Shown piece by piece: positions 1-8,640 of a DNA stretch of 41,788 nt. Below the pieces are notes generated by a model. That model saw only the letters and a list, made by a program, of their open reading frames with translations, did no database searches and had not been told where the DNA came from. Every line of letters begins with the position of its first letter. The stretch's first letter is position 1. The translations under genes and the position numbers were made by a program. Origin of the DNA: an uncultured Pelagibacteraceae bacterium (lineage in GTDB: Bacteria; Pseudomonadota; Alphaproteobacteria; Pelagibacterales; Pelagibacteraceae); assembly GCA_902534465.1 (NCBI GenBank), contig CACAPU010000008.1, positions 1-41,788 of the forward strand, in the 5' to 3' direction.

Positions 1-268
1 AGAGGCAAAATTAATTCATGAGAAAATAAAAAATAAACAATACGAAATTAAAAAGCTTAGCACAGAAAATAATGAGCTTTATGGATCTGTCAAACCAACT
101 GAAATTTCAAAAGTTTTAGAACAATCTGATCAAGTTAAAATAAATCCATCTTTAATACAACCTTCAAAAGAAATTAAATCTATAGGTGACTTTGAAGTAC
201 TAATAAATTTACATCCAGAAGTTCAAACACAGATTGTAATTAAGACCATTCAACAAGAAGAAAAATAA
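1..268 (+). CDS. rplI: 50S ribosomal protein L9, C-terminal part (5' end outside window)
   Basis: The reading frame is open from the left edge (first whole codon at 2) to TAA at 266-268, giving about 88 residues. The visible part holds the L9 C-terminal domain, including an LYGSVKPTEI segment that matches the family's typical LFGSVT-type motif, and an IVIKTIQQEEK tail. L9 binds 23S rRNA at the base of the L1 stalk and affects translational fidelity. Position just before dnaB fits the widespread rpsF-rpsR-rplI-dnaB gene order. The N-terminal rRNA-binding domain lies outside the window. Confidence 0.88.
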   Translation, partial: EAKLIHEKIKNKQYEIKKLSTENNELYGSVKPTEISKVLEQSDQVKINPSLIQPSKEIKSIGDFEVLINLHPEVQTQIVIKTIQQEEK

Positions 269-335
269 TTATACAGAATTTTCCCCATAAAAATTTTAAA
301 ATTGAAATTTTAATTCTATTTTATAGTTTTAGATA

Positions 336-1751
336 GTGTCTCAATCTTTAAACATAGTTAAAAGCAAAGTAAATGAACTTCCTAATAATATAGAGGCCGA
401 ACAATCAGTAATAGGGTCAATACTTCTGTCCAATGAAATATTCGACGAAATAAATATATTAATTTCAAGTAAAAATTTTTATGATCCGATGCATCAGAAA
501 ATATTTAGTGCTATAGAAAGTTTAATTTATAAAGGAATGTTGGCAAATCCAATTACTCTCAAGAACCATTTTGAGAATGAGAAGGATGAACTTGATATCC
601 CAGAGTATCTAGTAAAAATTACAAAATTTTCTACTTCATCAAGACAAAGCATAGAATACTCAAAACTTATTTATGATTTATATGTAAAAAGAGAGTTAAT
701 TAAAATTTCTGACAATATTATTGATGCTGCTAAATTAAATGACCTGAATAATGATGGACAGCAAATCATTCAGAATTTTGAAAAATCTTTATTTGATTTA
801 GCAGAGAAAGGTTCTTTTAATTCATCTGTCATAAAATTTGATGAGGCCATGAAGCAAACAATAGAAATGGCTTCTAATGCCTACAAAAATGAAGAGGGAA
901 TTGTGGGAGTGCCTTCAGGTCTAAAAGATCTAGACGATAGACTGGGAGGAATGCACAAATCAGATTTAATTATTATTGCTGGAAGACCCTCTATGGGAAA
1001 AACTGCTTTAGCTACTAATATAGCCTTTCATGCTGCTAAAAATATACAAGAGAAAGGAGAAAAATCTTGTATTGCTTTTTTTTCTTTAGAAATGTCTTCA
1101 GAACAATTATCAACAAGAATACTTGCTGAACAATCAAGGATAAAGTCTAATGATATCAGGCGGGGAAAAATCACAGAGGAGCAATTTGATAAATTTATAG
1201 AAACTTCAAAAAATATAGCTGAGCTACCTTTGTATATTGATGAAACTCCAGCAATATCTATCGCAGCGCTAAGTAATAGGGCAAGACGTATTAAAAGGAT
1301 CCACGGTCTTGATATGATTGTAATCGATTATATACAATTAATGAAAGGAACAAGCTTCAAAGATGGTAGAGTGCAAGAAATTTCTGAAATTACCCAAGGT
1401 CTTAAGGCTTTAGCAAAAGAATTATCAGTTCCTGTATTAGCGCTCTCCCAATTGTCAAGAGCTGTGGAACAAAGGGATGATAAAAAACCTTTGCTTTCAG
1501 ATCTAAGAGAATCTGGATCAATTGAGCAAGATGCTGATGTTGTAATGTTTGTCTTCAGAGAGTCATATTATTTAAAAAATAAAGAGCCAAGACCTGCTAC
1601 TGTAGAACATGCAGAATGGCAGGCAAAAATGAATGAGATTTCTCATTTAGCTGAACTTCTTATACTTAAACAAAGGCATGGACCAACTGGTACGATTATG
1701 CTTGAATTTGAGGAAATGTTCACCAAATTTAAAGATATTCAAAATAAATAA
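336..1751 (+). CDS. dnaB: Replicative DNA helicase DnaB
   Basis: DnaB is the ring-shaped hexameric helicase that unwinds DNA at the replication fork and recruits primase. The 471-aa length is usual for the family. The N-terminal domain opens with PNNIEAEQSVIGSILL (about residues 16-31), a family hallmark. The RecA-like motor domain carries Walker A GRPSMGKT (216-223), a Walker B-like MIVIDYIQL, the LSQLSRAVE segment and the DLRESGSIEQDAD motif near the C terminus. The start is GTG at 336. An ATG-initiated form would lose the conserved N-terminal segment. A 67-bp gap separates it from rplI. No intein or insertion was seen. Confidence 0.97.
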   Translation: MSQSLNIVKSKVNELPNNIEAEQSVIGSILLSNEIFDEINILISSKNFYDPMHQKIFSAIESLIYKGMLANPITLKNHFENEKDELDIPEYLVKITKFSTSSRQSIEYSKLIYDLYVKRELIKISDNIIDAAKLNDLNNDGQQIIQNFEKSLFDLAEKGSFNSSVIKFDEAMKQTIEMASNAYKNEEGIVGVPSGLKDLDDRLGGMHKSDLIIIAGRPSMGKTALATNIAFHAAKNIQEKGEKSCIAFFSLEMSSEQLSTRILAEQSRIKSNDIRRGKITEEQFDKFIETSKNIAELPLYIDETPAISIAALSNRARRIKRIHGLDMIVIDYIQLMKGTSFKDGRVQEISEITQGLKALAKELSVPVLALSQLSRAVEQRDDKKPLLSDLRESGSIEQDADVVMFVFRESYYLKNKEPRPATVEHAEWQAKMNEISHLAELLILKQRHGPTGTIMLEFEEMFTKFKDIQNK

Positions 1752-1764
1752 TATAAATTATAAA

Positions 1765-1792
1765 AGCTAATAACTAATGTTAGCTAATTTTT
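1765..1792 (+). terminator. Weak hairpin with T-run after dnaB, overlapping the next start codon
   Basis: Arms AGCTAA (1765-1770) and TTAGCT (1780-1785) enclose a 9-nt loop that contains the ATG (1777-1779) of the following gene. The run AATTTTT follows. The stem has only two G:C pairs, so it may not terminate. It could instead modulate initiation of the MMPL gene or be a chance occurrence in AT-rich DNA. Confidence 0.25.
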
Positions 1793-4149
1793 ATCAAAAA
1801 AATATTATAGAGAAACCAAAGCTAATTTTCTCATTGCTTATAATCATATTACTATTAGCCTTTTACAATTCAAAAGATTTTAGATTAGATGCTAGTTCCG
1901 AGACATTATTATTAGAGAATGACCCAGATTTAAAATATTTAAATGAAATTAATGAACGATATGGTGCTAAAGAATTTTTAGTACTTACTTACTCACCAAA
2001 AAATAAAATGATTTCGGAAGAATCAATTAAAAATCTTTTTGAACTAAGAAATGATTTACAGAATTTAAATTGGGTTCACAATGTAATTACTCTACTTGAT
2101 ATTCCTTTGCTAGATGCAAGTGATGATAGTTTAGTTGATAGAATTCAAAACTTTAAAACACTAAAAAGTGAAAACGTAGATAAAGAAAGAGGTTTCAATG
2201 AAATTTTAAATAGCCCTGTATTTAGAAATTTTGTTATTAGTGAAGATGGCAAAACAAGTGGAATAATTGTTTACATAAAACCAAATAATGAAGAAATTAA
2301 AAATAAGACAAAAAAGGATTTAGAAATACTAAAGGATAAAATCAAAAAAGAGAGGCATCAAAATATTTTAGAAATAAGAGATGTAATAAAAAAATACAAT
2401 CAAAACAACGAAATTTATCTAGGTGGTATTCCTATGATCGCTGACGATATGATGACTTTTATAAAAAATGATATTGTTACTTTTGGTATAGGGGTATTGG
2501 TATTTATTATTTTAACACTTTGGTACGTTTTTAGAAAATTAATATGGATAATTATACCACTTAGTAGTTGTTTCTTCTCTGTTGTATTAATGGTTGGATT
2601 TCTAGGATTTGTTGGGTGGAAAGTTACAGTGATTTCATCAAACTTTATTGCCTTAATGTTGATTTTAACTATGGCAATGAACATTCACATGAGTACAAGA
2701 TATTTGCAATTAATAAAACAATTTCCAAATGAAAAGAAATTTGAAGTTTTAATTTTAACAACAAGAAAAATGATATGGCCAATTTTTTATACTGTCATAA
2801 CAACTATATGTGCATTTATGTCTTTAATTTTTAGTGAAATAAAACCCATAATAGATTTTGGCTGGATGATGACTTTTGGATTAACAACATCTCTTTTAAC
2901 TACATTCATACTTCTTCCAACATTACTTAGTTTAATGCAGAACTCTAATACTGCTTTAACTGATAATGAAGACTCTAAAATTACAAATTATTTTGGAAAT
3001 CTAGCCCTTTATAATAAAAATTATATATTTGGATTAACTATAATCATTATATTTTTAAGTATTTTTGGAATATCTAAATTAGAGGTAGAAAATAGTTTTA
3101 TTAATTATTTTAATAAAAAAACAGAAATATACCAAGGTATGAAATTGATTGATGAAAAACTTGGTGGGACAACTCCTTTAGAAGTTATCTTGAAATTCCC
3201 AGTCTCAAATGATGAGGAAAAAGATGAAGAAAACGACTGGGATGATGAAGAAGAAAATGATGAGAAATATTGGTTTACTAAAGATAAAATAGATAAAATA
3301 AGAAGGGTTCATAATTATCTTGATAATATTGAAGCAACTGGAAAAGTTTTATCTTTTTCCTCAATTATTGAAGTAGCAACTAAATTAAATAACAATAAAC
3401 CGCTTGGAACATTGGAAATGGGTGTTCTTTATACAAAGATACCTGACTTGATAAAAAAAGAGATTATTGATCCATATATTTCAATTGAAGATTCTGAAGC
3501 TAGAATAAGTTTAAGAATAAAGGACTCTTTAGATGGATTAAGAAGAAATGAACTAATTAATAAAATTAATTTTGATTTAGAAAACAAGTTAGGTATTAAA
3601 AAGGATGAATTTAAACTTGGGGGTGTTTTAATATTATTTAATAATTTACTACAAAGTTTGTTTAAATCACAAATATTAACTTTAGGTTTTGTTATGATTG
3701 GAATTTTAATTATGTTTTTAATTCTTTTTAGAAATATAAAAATTTCACTTATAGGTGTTGTCCCCAATTTTATTGCAGCTTTTTTTATTTTAGGGATAAT
3801 AGGTTTAGCGGGAATACCCCTGGATATGATGACTATAACTATTGCTGCTATTACAATTGGAATAGCAGTAGATAATAGTATTCATTATATTTATCGATTT
3901 AGAGAAGAATTGGCTAATTTTAAAGATTACGATAAAACTATAAAATATTGTCATTCAACGGTTGGAATAGCAATTCTCAACACATCAATTACAATTATAT
4001 TTGGTTTTTCTATTTTAATCTTATCTAACTTTATCCCCACAATTTATTTTGGTGTCTTTACTGGAATTGCAATGTTGTTAGCAATGATATCTGTCTTAAC
4101 ATTGTTACCATCTCTTCTTTTGATATTTAAACCTTTCAAAATAAAATAA
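1777..4149 (+). CDS. MMPL/RND-superfamily membrane protein
   Basis: The 790-aa protein has the two-fold RND layout: one N-terminal membrane helix (about 16-32), a large periplasmic loop, a block of membrane helices (about 230-390), another helix near 415-435, a second periplasmic loop, and a final helix block (about 625-785). The segment AITIGIAVDNSIHYIYRFREE matches the D-x-x-I/H motif of the MMPL/patched-like class. Family members export lipids or hydrophobic compounds using the proton gradient. The second loop holds a strongly acidic stretch (about residues 477-495). It lies between dnaB and cvpA and ends directly at the cvpA start. The substrate cannot be told from sequence; HpnN-like lipid transport is one possibility. 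Confidence 0.85.
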   Translation: MLANFYQKNIIEKPKLIFSLLIIILLLAFYNSKDFRLDASSETLLLENDPDLKYLNEINERYGAKEFLVLTYSPKNKMISEESIKNLFELRNDLQNLNWVHNVITLLDIPLLDASDDSLVDRIQNFKTLKSENVDKERGFNEILNSPVFRNFVISEDGKTSGIIVYIKPNNEEIKNKTKKDLEILKDKIKKERHQNILEIRDVIKKYNQNNEIYLGGIPMIADDMMTFIKNDIVTFGIGVLVFIILTLWYVFRKLIWIIIPLSSCFFSVVLMVGFLGFVGWKVTVISSNFIALMLILTMAMNIHMSTRYLQLIKQFPNEKKFEVLILTTRKMIWPIFYTVITTICAFMSLIFSEIKPIIDFGWMMTFGLTTSLLTTFILLPTLLSLMQNSNTALTDNEDSKITNYFGNLALYNKNYIFGLTIIIIFLSIFGISKLEVENSFINYFNKKTEIYQGMKLIDEKLGGTTPLEVILKFPVSNDEEKDEENDWDDEEENDEKYWFTKDKIDKIRRVHNYLDNIEATGKVLSFSSIIEVATKLNNNKPLGTLEMGVLYTKIPDLIKKEIIDPYISIEDSEARISLRIKDSLDGLRRNELINKINFDLENKLGIKKDEFKLGGVLILFNNLLQSLFKSQILTLGFVMIGILIMFLILFRNIKISLIGVVPNFIAAFFILGIIGLAGIPLDMMTITIAAITIGIAVDNSIHYIYRFREELANFKDYDKTIKYCHSTVGIAILNTSITIIFGFSILILSNFIPTIYFGVFTGIAMLLAMISVLTLLPSLLLIFKPFKIK

Positions 4150-4695
4150 GTGACCGAGACAATTAAAGATATATTCAGTGATTTATATACATTTGATATT
4201 GTTTATTTAGTATTTACGATTCTCTCATTAGTGAAATGTTCAAAAAAGGGTTTTGTGTTGAGTGTTTTGTCAGCCTCTAAGTGGCTTTTAGCCTATGTAG
4301 TTACTCTTTTTTTATTTCCAAAAGCAAAACCATATTTAAAAGATATTATTGATAGTGAATATGTTCTTGATCTCGTTGTTGGCATAGGATTATATGTAAT
4401 AATTATTTTCTTAATTTTATTAATTAACAAAGGAATAAATAGAGCAATCACATACTCTGTTCTGGGTAATTTAGATAGAATCTTTGGTTTCTTTTTTGGC
4501 TTTATAAGAGCTTACATTATAGTGGTATGTATATATACAACTATAAATATAGTCTATAATCATAAAAAATGGCCAATTAACTTAGATGATGCTTTTACAT
4601 ATGCATGGGTTGAAAAAGGTAGTAACTATCTTATAAAAGAATTTCCTGACAAAAAAGATTATGAAGAAACTAAAGAAAAAGTTCAAGATATATGA
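4150..4695 (+). CDS. cvpA: CvpA family membrane protein
   Basis: CvpA proteins are small inner-membrane proteins, named for colicin V production and often linked to purF. Here 181 aa contain about four hydrophobic segments (near residues 17-33, 42-58, 73-97 and 114-135) and the typical LDRIFGFFFGFIRAY segment of the family. The GTG start follows the stop of the upstream gene with no gap, suggesting translational coupling. The 3' end overlaps purF by 35 nt. The biochemical role is unclear in general; a contribution to envelope homeostasis has been reported in enterobacteria. Confidence 0.85.
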   Translation: MTETIKDIFSDLYTFDIVYLVFTILSLVKCSKKGFVLSVLSASKWLLAYVVTLFLFPKAKPYLKDIIDSEYVLDLVVGIGLYVIIIFLILLINKGINRAITYSVLGNLDRIFGFFFGFIRAYIIVVCIYTTINIVYNHKKWPINLDDAFTYAWVEKGSNYLIKEFPDKKDYEETKEKVQDI

Positions 4696-6130
4696 CCCTA
4701 AAATTAAAGAAGAGTGTGCCGTTTTTGGCATAAGTAATTCTAATGATGCATCTACTCTAACTGCGTTAGGTCTTCATGCTCTTCAACACAGAGGACAAGA
4801 GGGTTGTGGTATTGTTTCATACGACGGTGAAAAATATCACTCAGAAAAAAGATTTGGTTTAGTTGGAGATAACTTTAATGATGAAAAAGTTATAAAAAAA
4901 CTTCCAGGAAAACATGCAATAGGCCATAATCGTTACTCAACAACTGGTGGAACAGCTTTAAGAAATGTTCAACCTTTTTTTGCTGATACAAATGCAGGCG
5001 GTATAGGAGTTGCACATAACGGTAATCTTACAAATGCAATTACATTAAGAAATAAATTAGTTCAAGAAGGAGCCATTTTTTATACAACGTCTGATACAGA
5101 GACCATTGTTCAATTAATAGCTAAATCAAAAAGAGTTAAAACTATTGATAAAATTATTGATGCTATATTTCAAATTCAGGGCGGCTATGCACTTGTAATG
5201 ATGACACAAAATACACTTATTGGTGTTAGAGATCCTTATGGGATAAGACCACTGGTGATTGGTAAACTTAAAAATTCCTATGTTATTGCATCTGAAACAT
5301 GTGCTTTTGATATTATTGGAGCTAAATTTGTAAGAGAGGTAGAGAATGGTGAGATTGTTTATATTGAAAATGATGAATTAAAAAGTGTTAAACCATTTCC
5401 TCCAAAAAAAATTAGACCTTGCGTTTTTGAATATATATATTTTTCAAGACCAGATAGTATTTTAAATGGTAAAACTGCTTATGAATATAGAAAAAATTTT
5501 GGTGCGCAATTAGCGAAAGAAGATAATATTAAAGCAGATTTAGTTGTGCCAGTTCCAGATTCAGGAAATGCTGCAGCATTAGGATATGCCGAAGAAAAAA
5601 AATTAAAATTTGATTTAGGTTTGATTAGAAACCATTATGTAGGTAGAACTTTTATTGAGCCTTCACAACAAATTAGGAGCCTTGGAGTTAAATTGAAATT
5701 AAACCCAAACATCTCGGTAATTAAAAATAAAAAGATAATTTTGGTAGATGATTCTCTTGTGAGAGGAACAACATCATCAAAAATAGTTAAAATGCTTTAT
5801 GATGCTGGTGCAAAAGAAGTTCATGTAAGAATAGCAAGCCCAGAAATTAAGTTTCCTGATTTTTATGGTGTGGATACTCCTACTAAAAAAGAACTGATGG
5901 CTGCGAATAAATCTACAGATGAAATTTGTGAATTTATTAAAGCAAAATCTCTTAAATTTTTAAGCTTAAACGGCTTATATTTAGGAATGGGTTTTGATAA
6001 AAGAAATAATAACTACCCACAGTTGACAGATCACCACTTTACAGGTGAATATCCTGTAAAAATAATTGACGAACTTGGTGAGGATAAAGTAACGCAACTT
6101 TCATTACTGAGCACTGCCTCAAATAATTAA
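4661..6130 (+). CDS. purF: Amidophosphoribosyltransferase
   Basis: PurF catalyses the first committed step of purine synthesis: PRPP plus glutamine gives 5-phosphoribosylamine. The N-terminal Ntn glutaminase domain has Cys19 in EECAVFGI as the expected nucleophile, freed by removal of an 18-residue propeptide. HALQHRGQEGCGI and the later HNRYSTTG and HNGNLTN motifs are also present. The phosphoribosyltransferase motif ILVDDSLVRGTTS lies at about 360-372. No ATG, GTG or TTG occurs in frame between 4661 and the Cys codon, so the ATG inside cvpA is the only conventional start and the 35-nt overlap appears real. Length is 489 aa, normal for the family. Confidence 0.96.
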   Translation: MKKLKKKFKIYDPKIKEECAVFGISNSNDASTLTALGLHALQHRGQEGCGIVSYDGEKYHSEKRFGLVGDNFNDEKVIKKLPGKHAIGHNRYSTTGGTALRNVQPFFADTNAGGIGVAHNGNLTNAITLRNKLVQEGAIFYTTSDTETIVQLIAKSKRVKTIDKIIDAIFQIQGGYALVMMTQNTLIGVRDPYGIRPLVIGKLKNSYVIASETCAFDIIGAKFVREVENGEIVYIENDELKSVKPFPPKKIRPCVFEYIYFSRPDSILNGKTAYEYRKNFGAQLAKEDNIKADLVVPVPDSGNAAALGYAEEKKLKFDLGLIRNHYVGRTFIEPSQQIRSLGVKLKLNPNISVIKNKKIILVDDSLVRGTTSSKIVKMLYDAGAKEVHVRIASPEIKFPDFYGVDTPTKKELMAANKSTDEICEFIKAKSLKFLSLNGLYLGMGFDKRNNNYPQLTDHHFTGEYPVKIIDELGEDKVTQLSLLSTASNN

Positions 6131-6131
6131 T

Positions 6132-6689
6132 ATGAAAAAAGTAAGTTTTACTGAAATGAAAAATGGTACAAAAGATGACTATCAGCTTTTAGAAAAGTTA
6201 GAAAGTCAGTATGAGAGAAAAACTGCAGATAGAGTTTTAAAGTATTTAGCATCACAAACAACTACGCTTGAGGGTTACCAAGTAACTAGACTTGAGCATG
6301 CTTTGCAAGCAGCAACAAGGGCATATAAAAATGGAGAAAACGAGGAAATGGTGGTAGCTACGTTATTACATGATCTTGGAGACGAGTTAGCTCCAATGAA
6401 TCATTCTCAATATGCAGCATCAGTAATTAAACCATATGTCTCAGAAAAAACTTACTGGATTATTTTGCACCATGGTTTATTTCAAACTTATTATTCTGCT
6501 GAACATTTAGGTGGAGATAAAAATGCTAGAGAAAAATATAGAGATTCAGAACATTATCAAGCAACAATAGATTTTTGTGAAAATTATGACCAAGCCTCAT
6601 TCGATCCAAATTATAAATCAATGACTTTAAAAGATTTTGAGCCAATGGTTAGAAATATTTTTGCGAGAAAACCTTTCTATCATCACTAA
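6132..6689 (+). CDS. HD-domain protein, PhnZ/TmpB-like oxygenase family candidate
   Basis: This 185-aa protein contains [12 protein letters not shown] (His56), LLHDLGDE (His80-Asp81), NHSQYAA (His91), [10 protein letters not shown] (His113/114) and ENYDQASFD (Asp153). The order H...HD...H...H...D, and the LEHALQ and YDQAS wording, resemble the mixed-valent di-iron HD oxygenases that cleave organophosphonates (PhnZ, TmpB). Compared from memory, the Lys that binds phosphonate in PhnZ (H-x-x-x-K) is Gln117 here, and the PhnZ Tyr24/Glu27 pair is not conserved. The substrate is therefore probably different, or the protein may be a phosphohydrolase. It starts 1 nt after the purF stop and abuts the next gene. 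The exact activity is unknown. Confidence 0.7.
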   Translation: MKKVSFTEMKNGTKDDYQLLEKLESQYERKTADRVLKYLASQTTTLEGYQVTRLEHALQAATRAYKNGENEEMVVATLLHDLGDELAPMNHSQYAASVIKPYVSEKTYWIILHHGLFQTYYSAEHLGGDKNAREKYRDSEHYQATIDFCENYDQASFDPNYKSMTLKDFEPMVRNIFARKPFYHH

Positions 6690-6690
6690 A

Positions 6691-8631
6691 TTGTCTAATA
6701 TTTTAAAAAACGAGAAAAGCCCTTACCTTCAACAACATAAAAATAATCCTGTTGATTGGTTTCCATGGAATAAAGAAACTCTAAAAAAGGCAAAAAAGGA
6801 AAAAAAGCCAATATTTTTAAGCGTTGGATACGCTAGCTGTCATTGGTGCCATGTTATGGCACATGAAAGCTTTGAAAATGAGGAAACTGCCAAACTTATG
6901 AATGAAAAATTTATAAATATTAAAGTTGATAGAGAAGAAAGGCCAGATTTAGATTATGTTTTTCAAAAAAGCTTATCAATATTAACTGGTGCTCAGGGAG
7001 GATGGCCATTATCAATGTTTTTAGATGAAAATGGTGTGCCTTTTACAGGTGGAACATATTTCCCACCAAAGGAAATTCAAGGAAGACCAGACTTTAAGAA
7101 AGTATTAAATAATGTTCACAATGTTTATAAAGAGAATAGAGAAAAAATCTTAGCTCAAGCCCCTCAAGTAAAAGACATTTTTTCAAAAATTAATCAAAGA
7201 TCTGCGGTTTTAAGCCAACCTCTGGAGCCATTTGTTGAAAAAATTATCAATTATTTAGATGAAAGTAACGGCAGCTTTAAAGGAGCTCCAAAGTTTCCAC
7301 AATTTTATTTATTTGATGCAATGTTTTATTTTTATTTAAAAACTAAAAATATCAATTATTTTAAACCTGTTGAAACTTTGCTCACCAACCTATGCTCAAA
7401 AGGAATTTATGATCATCTTGGTGGGGGAATTTCAAGGTATGCTGTAGATGAAAAATGGATAATTCCCCATTTCGAGAAAATGCTTTATGATAATATTCAG
7501 TTTATAGATCTTTTGACTAAATTTTATCAAAGTACAAAAAATAATTATTTTAAAGATAAACTTTTGCAAACCATTCATTATTTTAACAATGATTTTAAAA
7601 ACAATGAAAAATTATATGGTTCAGCATATGATGCTGACAGCGAGGGTGTTGAAGGTAAATATTATGTCTGGTCGTACCAGGAACTTAAAAATGTTTTAAA
7701 AGATGATTTAAAAACGTTAGAAAATACATATAAAATATCAGAAGGTGGTAATTTCGAAGGTAACAATATCCTAGTTGAAAAAAAACCTGGTTCGGAAAAT
7801 GATCTCAGCAAAATTCATGAAATTAAAAATAAATTGCTTGATGAAAGAAAGAAAAGAATAAAACCATTTTTTGACGACAAATCACAAACAGATTTAAATG
7901 CTTATATGCTGCATGTTCTTTTAAAAACTTCAGTTAATTTGAATGATGAGGATTTAAAAATCAAGACAATCGAGACAATTGAAGTATTAAATAAAAAATT
8001 ATCTCAAAAAATTATTCACTGTTATGAAAATAATGAAATAGAAACTTTTCTCGAGGACTATGTATATTATGCCTTATTGATGGTAACTCTTTATGAGACC
8101 GATGCAGACAAAAGTGCATTAGAAAAATCAATTAAGATTATGAATGATACATGGGAATTATTTTTTAATAAAGAAACACAGTTGTTTCAGAAAAATATTA
8201 TTAAAGATAACGATTTATTTGCGAGTCCATTAGACTTAAATGATAGTAATATTCCAAATGGTAATAGCGTTTATTTGTTGATTTCTAATAAATTGTATTC
8301 AATCACAAATGATAAAATATGGTCTGAAAGGAATGAGATACTAAAAAAATCATTTCATCAGGTTATAAACTCATATTATTCACAGATGTTCAGTTTTATA
8401 AAAACTCTTGATATGTGTGAAAATAGCTTATCATTCACATTTAATGGTAGAGCGGAGTCAATAAAAGAAATGAAGATTTTTTTACAAAAGGAATATTTAG
8501 GTGTTGCAACATTCATTTATCAATTAAATAACTATGTAAAACCTAGTGTTATTATTTGCAAAAACCAAACTTGTTCTAATAAATTATCTAGTATAAGTGA
8601 GGTTGTTGAATATCTTAAGAAGAATATTTAA
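6691..8631 (+). CDS. YyaL/SSP411-type thioredoxin-domain protein (DUF255)
   Basis: Family proteins join an N-terminal thioredoxin-like domain to a C-terminal (alpha/alpha)6 barrel like that of glycosyl-hydrolase or epimerase folds. Their function is unsettled. With the TTG at 6691 the protein is 646 aa and begins [20 protein letters not shown], which matches the near-invariant family N terminus (typically M-x-N-x-L-x-x-E-x-SPYLLQHA-x-NPVDW). That start is 1 nt after the HD gene. An upstream in-frame ATG at 6637 lies inside that gene and adds unrelated residues. The redox motif CHWCH is at 50-54, followed by [10 protein letters not shown] and GGWPLSMFL. The later [25 protein letters not shown] segment is also a family signature. 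Confidence 0.9.
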   Translation: MSNILKNEKSPYLQQHKNNPVDWFPWNKETLKKAKKEKKPIFLSVGYASCHWCHVMAHESFENEETAKLMNEKFINIKVDREERPDLDYVFQKSLSILTGAQGGWPLSMFLDENGVPFTGGTYFPPKEIQGRPDFKKVLNNVHNVYKENREKILAQAPQVKDIFSKINQRSAVLSQPLEPFVEKIINYLDESNGSFKGAPKFPQFYLFDAMFYFYLKTKNINYFKPVETLLTNLCSKGIYDHLGGGISRYAVDEKWIIPHFEKMLYDNIQFIDLLTKFYQSTKNNYFKDKLLQTIHYFNNDFKNNEKLYGSAYDADSEGVEGKYYVWSYQELKNVLKDDLKTLENTYKISEGGNFEGNNILVEKKPGSENDLSKIHEIKNKLLDERKKRIKPFFDDKSQTDLNAYMLHVLLKTSVNLNDEDLKIKTIETIEVLNKKLSQKIIHCYENNEIETFLEDYVYYALLMVTLYETDADKSALEKSIKIMNDTWELFFNKETQLFQKNIIKDNDLFASPLDLNDSNIPNGNSVYLLISNKLYSITNDKIWSERNEILKKSFHQVINSYYSQMFSFIKTLDMCENSLSFTFNGRAESIKEMKIFLQKEYLGVATFIYQLNNYVKPSVIICKNQTCSNKLSSISEVVEYLKKNI

Positions 8632-8640
8632 GTCTACAAT

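Noticed and set aside
2415..2684. 89-codon open frame on the - strand inside the MMPL gene
   Set aside because: It is antisense to a well-supported membrane protein gene and its composition is what AT-rich complement strands give by chance. No family motif was seen.
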